The position numbers and the translations under genes are program-made. 41,756 bases of DNA, taken from NCBI GenBank assembly GCA_017965765.1, contig JAGCPJ010000052.1, positions 1 to 41,756 on the forward strand. Reading direction: 5' to 3'. Positions 37,112-41,756 of the stretch are shown here, in pieces; position 1 is the stretch's first letter; every line of letters starts with the position of its first letter. The notes under the pieces were generated by a model. The model had not been told where the DNA came from. It ran no database searches and saw nothing but the letters and a program-made list of their open reading frames with translations. The stretch is from Bacteroidales bacterium. Lineage in GTDB: Bacteria; Bacteroidota; Bacteroidia; Bacteroidales; F082.

Positions 37112-37130
37112 TATTGATATTATATCAATA
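37112..37130. promoter_or_regulatory. Perfect palindrome upstream of comEC
   Basis: TATTGATAT and ATATCAATA form 9-bp arms around a single T in the 68-bp gap between lpxB and comEC. It may be an operator. A second small hairpin, CGGC/GCCG, lies just before the comEC ATG (37144-37157). A promoter box is not convincing here. Confidence 0.4.
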
Positions 37131-37161
37131 ATTTGTAACTTGCGGCGTTTTTAGCCGTAAG

Positions 37162-39240
37162 ATGAACTGGAACAAATATCCTTTTCTGAAACTTGTTGTT
37201 CCGCTGGCCATGGGAATCCTGCTGGGAGACTGCCTTGGCCCGGTGGAGCTATCGAAAACCATGCTTTATGGGGTGTTGGTGGGACTACTTCTTTTGGAGG
37301 TTTTCCTCCATCTTTGCCTCAAGTCGTACCGTCACCGATGGATTGCGGGGACGTTCAACATCGTTGTATTTGTGTTTCTAGGTTTTTTTAGGATCTGGGT
37401 TGTGGATGGCTCGCGGATGGAAGCCAGCCGTCCGCCTGAGGAAGCAAGGGCTGGCTGGTATCTGGCCAAAATCGCTGAACCGCCGTTGGAAAAGGAAAAA
37501 TCGGTGAGGGCTGTGTTGGAACTGGTGGGTTCTGGCAAGCTGATGGCCTATTTTCAGAAGACAGAAGAGGCGTTGCAGTTGCGTTATGGCGATTGGGTGG
37601 CTTTCAAGACGGCACCGGAGCCTGTCCCTGGTCCCAAGAATCCTGCGGAGTTCGATTATCGGAAGTATTTGGCTCGTCAGGGAGTCACTTGGAGGGTGTA
37701 TCTGAAGGAGGGGGATTGGAGGTTTACCGGAGTCAACGAGGCTCGCCCTCTTCTTGCTTTCGCCTATCGTTTCCGTGAGCGACTGCTGCAAGACCTGCAA
37801 CGTTGTGGCGTGACGGAAGAGGCGTTCGGCATTGCCGCTGCCATGCTGTTGGGTTACGATGAATGTCTTCCCGCACAGGTGCGTCAGAACTTTGTGGCTG
37901 CAGGCTCCATGCACATTCTTTGCGTGTCGGGAATGCATGTGGGGATCGTGTATCTACTTGCCTCGTATCTGTTGAGCCTTCTCGGTCGGGGACGCCGCCG
38001 GGAGTCTTTGAAGCGAAGTGTCTTGTTGCTACTGATCTGGTGCTATGCCTTGATCACGGGGTTGTCGCCTTCAGTCATGCGATCTGCGCTGATGATCTCT
38101 TTCCTTATCTTTGGCGAACTGATCCACCGGAAGGGTTTTGCCCTCAATTCCGTTGCCGCCTCAGCCTTTGTCCTGCTGCTCTTGGATCCCCACCATTTAT
38201 TTGCCATCGGGTTCCAACTGTCCTATGTGGCGGTATTGGGTATTCTTTTGTTGCAGAAGCCTATTTGTAACTTGTTGTATTTCAAGAGCCAATTGCTGGA
38301 AAAGGCTTGGGAGATCACCTCGGTATCCCTCGCGGCACAGCTCGCAACGATGCCGTTCACGGTTTTCTACTTCAATCAGTTCACCCCGTATTTCTGGTTG
38401 AGCAACTTGTTCTTGACGCCGTTGTCGTTTGCGGCCATCCTTCTGGGAATGACCCTCCTGATCGTCTCTTGGGTGCCTCTGTTGAATGTGCTTTTTGGGA
38501 AAACGGTTGGGTTGTTGCTCCAGCTGATGAACCACATCGTGGCGTCGATAGAAGGGCTTCCACTTGCTTTAATCAAAGGATTGTATATGGATAGGCTGCA
38601 ATTCGCATTGGCCTTGTTGCTGTTGATGCTCGCTATGCTCTTTGTGGCTTTGCGAAAGAAGCGCTTGATGATGGAGATGCTGGTGGTTTCGGCTTTCTTT
38701 GCATTGACCTTGGCTTGGCGGACCGAGCGGACGACGCGCCAGCACCAATTGGTGATCTATTCGCTCAGGAACCACACGGCCATCGATCTGATTGAAGGCC
38801 GTTCCCATTGGCTGCTTTGTGACGAAGACTTGCCTGCGGACCCCGGGACCATCGATTATAGTCTGAAGGGTTACTGGTCCCAGTGTCAACTGAGCATGAA
38901 TCCCACGTGCTATACACTTTCGGAAACGATGGAAGGACCTTTGGCGGAGAAGAAGGGCCCCTGGCTTTCTTTCGGAGGGTTGTTGCTTGCCTTCTGGGAA
39001 CCTGAGGCTTGTGTGCCACCGTGCGATCCTCCATTACCGGTTGACCTGCTTGTGGTTCGGGGAAGACAAGTCCCTGATCTTCGTCGTGCTTTGCAAGCCT
39101 ATCAAATGGATTTGTTGGTGATCGATGCCTCGGTTTCGGAACGGGAAGCCATGGAATGGGGACGTCAAGCGGAGGCAATGGGGATTTCCTGCCATCAGAT
39201 TGCATCTGGGGCGCTTTTGTATAATATTGAAAATCAATAG
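37162..39240 (+). CDS. comEC: ComEC/Rec2-family DNA-uptake channel lacking the beta-lactamase domain
   Basis: A 692-residue polytopic membrane protein. The N-terminal two to three helices and the DUF4131-like soluble region (about 60-200) include the PGPKNPAEFDYRKYLARQGV element. The Competence domain (about 220-490) starts with the hallmark GSMHILCVSGMHVGIVY and ITGLSPSVMRSALM. The last 190 residues, where full-length ComEC proteins carry a metallo-beta-lactamase-like nuclease domain, show no HxHxDH motif, only a degenerate alpha/beta segment. This short form is usual in Bacteroidota as far as I know. Role: passage of single-stranded DNA across the inner membrane, inferred from family. Confidence 0.88.
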   Translation: MNWNKYPFLKLVVPLAMGILLGDCLGPVELSKTMLYGVLVGLLLLEVFLHLCLKSYRHRWIAGTFNIVVFVFLGFFRIWVVDGSRMEASRPPEEARAGWYLAKIAEPPLEKEKSVRAVLELVGSGKLMAYFQKTEEALQLRYGDWVAFKTAPEPVPGPKNPAEFDYRKYLARQGVTWRVYLKEGDWRFTGVNEARPLLAFAYRFRERLLQDLQRCGVTEEAFGIAAAMLLGYDECLPAQVRQNFVAAGSMHILCVSGMHVGIVYLLASYLLSLLGRGRRRESLKRSVLLLLIWCYALITGLSPSVMRSALMISFLIFGELIHRKGFALNSVAASAFVLLLLDPHHLFAIGFQLSYVAVLGILLLQKPICNLLYFKSQLLEKAWEITSVSLAAQLATMPFTVFYFNQFTPYFWLSNLFLTPLSFAAILLGMTLLIVSWVPLLNVLFGKTVGLLLQLMNHIVASIEGLPLALIKGLYMDRLQFALALLLLMLAMLFVALRKKRLMMEMLVVSAFFALTLAWRTERTTRQHQLVIYSLRNHTAIDLIEGRSHWLLCDEDLPADPGTIDYSLKGYWSQCQLSMNPTCYTLSETMEGPLAEKKGPWLSFGGLLLAFWEPEACVPPCDPPLPVDLLVVRGRQVPDLRRALQAYQMDLLVIDASVSEREAMEWGRQAEAMGISCHQIASGALLYNIENQ

Positions 39241-39276
39241 AATGACAGAATTTTTCAAAAAAATCAAAAAAAATGC

Positions 39277-39306
39277 TTGTAGATATCAAAAAAGGTAGTA
39301 CCTTTG
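39277..39306 (+). promoter_or_regulatory. Promoter of tRNA-Asp
   Basis: TTG (39277-39279), a 19-base spacer and a perfect TAnnTTTG box (TACCTTTG, 39299-39306), preceded by A-rich tracts that may act as an UP-like element. The architecture matches the rRNA promoter at the right end of the window. Confidence 0.8.
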
Positions 39307-39344
39307 CATCCGCAAAGTTAAGCAAGAATGTTCTTTGCAGGTTA

Positions 39345-39419
39345 GGTCCGGTAGTTCAGTTTGGTTAGAATGCCTGCCTGTCACGCAGGAGGTCGCGAGT
39401 TCGAGCCTCGTCCGGACCG
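39345..39419 (+). tRNA. tRNA-Asp (anticodon GTC)
   Basis: The acceptor arms GGTCCGG (39345-39351) and CCGGACC (39412-39418) pair fully, with a G discriminator. The anticodon stem CCTGC/GCAGG encloses CTGTCAC with anticodon GTC at 39380-39382. The T arm holds GTTCGAG. CCA is not encoded. Confidence 0.97.
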
Positions 39420-39422
39420 CTG

Positions 39423-39455
39423 AAGCGCAAGTCACAAAAGGCCTGCGCTTTTTTT
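39423..39455 (+). terminator. Terminator after tRNA-Asp
   Basis: AAGCGCA (39423-39429) pairs with TGCGCTT (39444-39450), followed by a run of T's. It lies between the tRNA and prfC; prfC may depend on read-through or on a promoter I cannot identify. Confidence 0.75.
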
Positions 39456-39477
39456 GTTCATTAGAAATCGTTTTGTC

Positions 39478-41052
39478 ATGTCCTTCATAGATGAAATCAA
39501 CAGGCGCAGGACCTTTGCTATCGTGAGTCACCCTGATGCCGGTAAGACGACCTTGACCGAAAAGCTTTTGTTGTACGGTGGCGCCATCCAAGTGGCTGGT
39601 GCGGTGAAGTCCAACAAGATCCGTAAGACGGCTACTTCCGACTGGATGGAGATCGAGCGTCAGCGTGGCATCTCCGTGGCCACTTCGGTGATGGGTTTTG
39701 ATTATCAAGGAGTGAAGATCAACATTCTGGATACTCCTGGACACAAGGACTTTGCGGAAGACACCTTCAGAACACTGACCGCCGTGGATAGTGTCATCGT
39801 GGTGATCGATGCCGCCAAGGGTGTGGAGTCGCAAACTGAAAAGCTGGTGGAAGTGTGCCGTATGCGCAATACTCCGATCATTGTCTTTGTCAACAAGATG
39901 GACCGGCCAGGTAAAGATGCTTTCGAATTGCTGGATGAGATCGAGCAAAAGTTGAATTTGCGTCTCACCCCGCTGAGCTGGCCTATCAACATGGGACCGA
40001 AGTTCAAAGGCGTTTATAGCATCTACGACAAGAGCCTGTACCTCTTTAATTCCGACAAACAACACATCACGGAAGGTATCGCTTTCGATGACTTGAACAA
40101 TTCCGAGCTGGACAAGATGATTGGCGAGGATGCGGAAACCTTACGGAACGAAACAGACCTCGTCCAAGGTGTTTACGATATTTTTACTCGCGAAGCCTAC
40201 CTGAATGGCGACATCTGTCCCGTGTTCTTTGGTTCGGCATTGAACAACTTTGGTGTCAAGGAGCTGCTGGATTGTTTCATCCAAATTGCTCCGACGCCCA
40301 TTGGCCGCGATACGGAAGAACGCCATATTGAACCGACAGAGGAGAAGTTCACGGGTTTTGTCTTCAAGATCCACGCCAACATGGACCCCAACCATCGCGA
40401 CCGTATTGCCTTTGTGCGGGTGGTGTCAGGCAAGTTCGAGCGCAACAAGAACTATTTTCATGTACGTCAGCGCCGCGAATTGAAGTTTTCCAACCCCACC
40501 GCTTTTATGGCACAGAAGAAATCGGTGCTGGAAGAGGCCTATCCAGGTGACATCGTGGGTTTGTATGATGCCGGGAACTTCAAGATCGGTGACACGCTGA
40601 CAGAAGGGGAGATCTTGAATTACAGAGGTATCCCGAGTTTCTCGCCCGAACAGTTCCGTTATGTGGAGAATGCCGACCCGATGAAGGCGAAGCAGTTGGC
40701 CAAGGGCTTGGAGCAGCTGACCGACGAAGGTGTGGCGCAGCTGTTTACGGGTAAGATGACGGTTAGGAAGATTATCGGCACGGTGGGTGAACTCCAGTTT
40801 GAGGTGATCCAGTACCGTTTGCTGCATGAATACAATGCTTCGTGCCGTTACGAGCCGATCTCCTTGTATAAGACGGCTTGGATTACGAGTGAGAACGAAG
40901 AACAGTTGAAGGATTTCAAGAACCGTAAGGCGTTGAACCTGGCGGAAGACAAGGAGGGCAGGGATGTGTTCTTGGCTGAGTCGCCATACGCATTGCAGAT
41001 TGCCCAAGAAAAATATCCCGACATTGAATTTCATTTTACTTCGGAATTTTGA
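39478..41052 (+). CDS. prfC: Peptide chain release factor 3
   Basis: GTPase that removes RF1/RF2 from the ribosome after peptide release. The 524-residue protein has the G1 motif [10 protein letters not shown] (17-26), the switch region [13 protein letters not shown]3 DTPGHKDF (85-92) and G4 NKMD (139-142). The downstream RF3-type domains II and III follow, ending in the family pattern [24 protein letters not shown]. The ATG at 39478 matches the conserved RF3 start; an upstream in-frame ATG at 39454 would add 8 residues overlapping the terminator tail. Confidence 0.97.
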   Translation: MSFIDEINRRRTFAIVSHPDAGKTTLTEKLLLYGGAIQVAGAVKSNKIRKTATSDWMEIERQRGISVATSVMGFDYQGVKINILDTPGHKDFAEDTFRTLTAVDSVIVVIDAAKGVESQTEKLVEVCRMRNTPIIVFVNKMDRPGKDAFELLDEIEQKLNLRLTPLSWPINMGPKFKGVYSIYDKSLYLFNSDKQHITEGIAFDDLNNSELDKMIGEDAETLRNETDLVQGVYDIFTREAYLNGDICPVFFGSALNNFGVKELLDCFIQIAPTPIGRDTEERHIEPTEEKFTGFVFKIHANMDPNHRDRIAFVRVVSGKFERNKNYFHVRQRRELKFSNPTAFMAQKKSVLEEAYPGDIVGLYDAGNFKIGDTLTEGEILNYRGIPSFSPEQFRYVENADPMKAKQLAKGLEQLTDEGVAQLFTGKMTVRKIIGTVGELQFEVIQYRLLHEYNASCRYEPISLYKTAWITSENEEQLKDFKNRKALNLAEDKEGRDVFLAESPYALQIAQEKYPDIEFHFTSEF

Positions 41053-41062
41053 TTTTCTTTCT

Positions 41063-41070
41063 TATCTTTG
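41063..41070 (+). promoter_or_regulatory. -7 promoter box of mscL
   Basis: TATCTTTG is a perfect TAnnTTTG box, 43 bases before the mscL ATG. No -33 TTG at the usual spacing. Confidence 0.55.
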
Positions 41071-41113
41071 CCGTGCTATTAATAAATAGGTATAACACTT
41101 AAATTTTCAGACT

Positions 41114-41527
41114 ATGGGATTAATGAAAGAATTCAAGGAATTTGCCGTTAAGGGCAATGTCATGGACATGGCTATCGGTGTCGTCATTGGCGGCGCTTTC
41201 GGCAAAATTGTCACCTCTTTGGTGTCCGACATCATCATGCCGTTGATTAGTGCAGCCACTGGTGGTCTTACTTTCACCAACTGGAAGTGGGTGATCCGTC
41301 AAGCGGTCATGGAAGGCGAAACCGTTGTGAAACCAGAATTGGCACTCACTTGGGGTAACTTCCTGCAAGTCATCTTCGACTTCATCATCATTGCCTTCTG
41401 CATCTTCTTGGTGGTAAAAGGTATAAATAAGATGAAGAAAAAGGAAGAACCTGCTCCTGCAGCTCCCGCTGAACCTTCAGAAGACATTAAACTTTTGACT
41501 GAAATCAGGGATTTGCTGAAGAAATAA
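41114..41527 (+). CDS. mscL: Large-conductance mechanosensitive channel MscL
   Basis: Inner-membrane pore that opens under turgor stress to release solutes on osmotic downshock. The 137-residue protein has the conserved start KEFKEFAVKGNVMDMAIGVVIGGAFGKIVTSLVSDIIMPL (N-terminal amphipathic helix plus TM1), a periplasmic loop, TM2 (about 78-100, LQVIFDFIIIAFCIFLVVKGINK) and a C-terminal helix after an Ala/Pro-rich linker. The length is normal. It is a single-gene unit with its own promoter box and terminator. Confidence 0.97.
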   Translation: MGLMKEFKEFAVKGNVMDMAIGVVIGGAFGKIVTSLVSDIIMPLISAATGGLTFTNWKWVIRQAVMEGETVVKPELALTWGNFLQVIFDFIIIAFCIFLVVKGINKMKKKEEPAPAAPAEPSEDIKLLTEIRDLLKK

Positions 41528-41547
41528 GTAGTCAGAAGACAGAATGC

Positions 41548-41579
41548 AGAGACGCACCTGGGGTGCGTCTCTTTTTTTT
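41548..41579 (+). terminator. Intrinsic terminator of mscL
   Basis: AGAGACGCACC (41548-41558) pairs with GGTGCGTCTCT (41562-41572) around a TGG loop and is followed by a run of T's. Confidence 0.94.
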
Positions 41580-41606
41580 GTATCCGTATCTCACTGTGAA
41601 TCAGCA

Positions 41607-41673
41607 GAAAGAAAATTTTTTGAAAAAAAGTTGAAAAAAGTGCTTGCCAATTAAAATAAATGTTCTAATTTTG
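41607..41673 (+). promoter_or_regulatory. Strong promoter, probably of an rRNA operon
   Basis: TTG (41644-41646), an exact 19-base spacer and a perfect TAnnTTTG box (TAATTTTG, 41666-41673). Upstream lies an A/T-tract block (41607-41640) of the kind that acts as an UP element in stable-RNA promoters. Confidence 0.8.
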
Positions 41674-41677
41674 CAGC

Positions 41678-41756
41678 CGTTTTCGGCCCTGAGGAAGGAA
41701 GCAGGGGAGAGGCCGGGAGACGTTCTTTGAAAGCTTGAGGCCAGCATAAGAAGCAA
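41678..41756 (+). other. Probable rRNA operon leader with boxA-like antitermination site
   Basis: The transcript would begin with a hairpin CGGCC (41684-41688)/GGCCG (41711-41715) and then GTTCTTTGAAA (41722-41732), matching the boxA-like element I know from leaders just before 16S genes in Bacteroidota. No open frame is present. The 16S gene itself would lie beyond the window. A GGAAGGAAGCAG string (41693-41704) resembles the SRP RNA apical motif, but the flanking pairing does not fit SRP RNA. Confidence 0.6.

Noticed and set aside
41684-41730. Possible SRP (4.5S) RNA because of the GGAAGGAAGCAG string
   Set aside because: The GGAA loop lacks the expected closing pairs and there is too little sequence between the promoter and the motif for the 5' half of the helix; boxA and promoter fit an rRNA leader better.

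Overview
The window (about 41.8 kb) looks like chromosomal core DNA from a member of the Bacteroidota, most likely the order Bacteroidales. Three things support this. The promoters carry the Bacteroidota -7 box TAnnTTTG, often with a TTG about 19-21 bp upstream, instead of the usual -35/-10 pair. Gene starts lack clear Shine-Dalgarno sequences. The gene content is also typical: a Bacteroidota-type POT transporter, a secreted subtilase with a T9SS-type C-terminal sorting domain, a TPR/outer-membrane-barrel pair, an rsfS-ftsH-LUD cluster, and a ComEC without its metallo-beta-lactamase domain. I cannot name a genus. I see no transposase, integrase, phage gene or CRISPR array.

Left part (1-8.3 kb): a POT-family peptide transporter converges with dnaA across a perfect bidirectional terminator. 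Upstream of dnaA, on the same strand, is an EamA-family transporter translationally coupled to a YigZ/IMPACT-family protein. The release-factor methyltransferase gene prmC diverges from the EamA gene. Both of these genes have promoter boxes only a few bases from their ATGs, separated by a 14-bp tandem repeat. prmC runs tail-to-tail, one base apart, into a large secreted serine protease.

Middle (8.3-30 kb): the RNase P RNA gene with its own promoter and terminator; a 1001-residue exported TPR protein followed by a plugless TonB-receptor-like barrel; gyrB, an alpha-2-macroglobulin-like lipoprotein and pbpC; then guaB, a double-parvulin foldase, a SurA-N-like lipoprotein without a PPIase domain, surA and a MoxR ATPase, ending at a strong terminator. 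Much of this stretch deals with outer-membrane and periplasmic biogenesis and envelope defence.

Right part (30-41.8 kb): a small XRE regulator sits behind an unusually long leader holding a 130-bp nested inverted-repeat element, the most unusual non-coding feature in the window. Then come rsfS-ftsH-LUD on the minus strand and, divergently, kdsC-maf-surE-(small membrane protein)-lpxB, followed by comEC. This ties LPS/Kdo synthesis (kdsC, lpxB) to housekeeping. tRNA-Asp(GTC), prfC and mscL follow. The window ends in what looks like the promoter and boxA-bearing leader of an rRNA operon whose 16S gene would start just outside.
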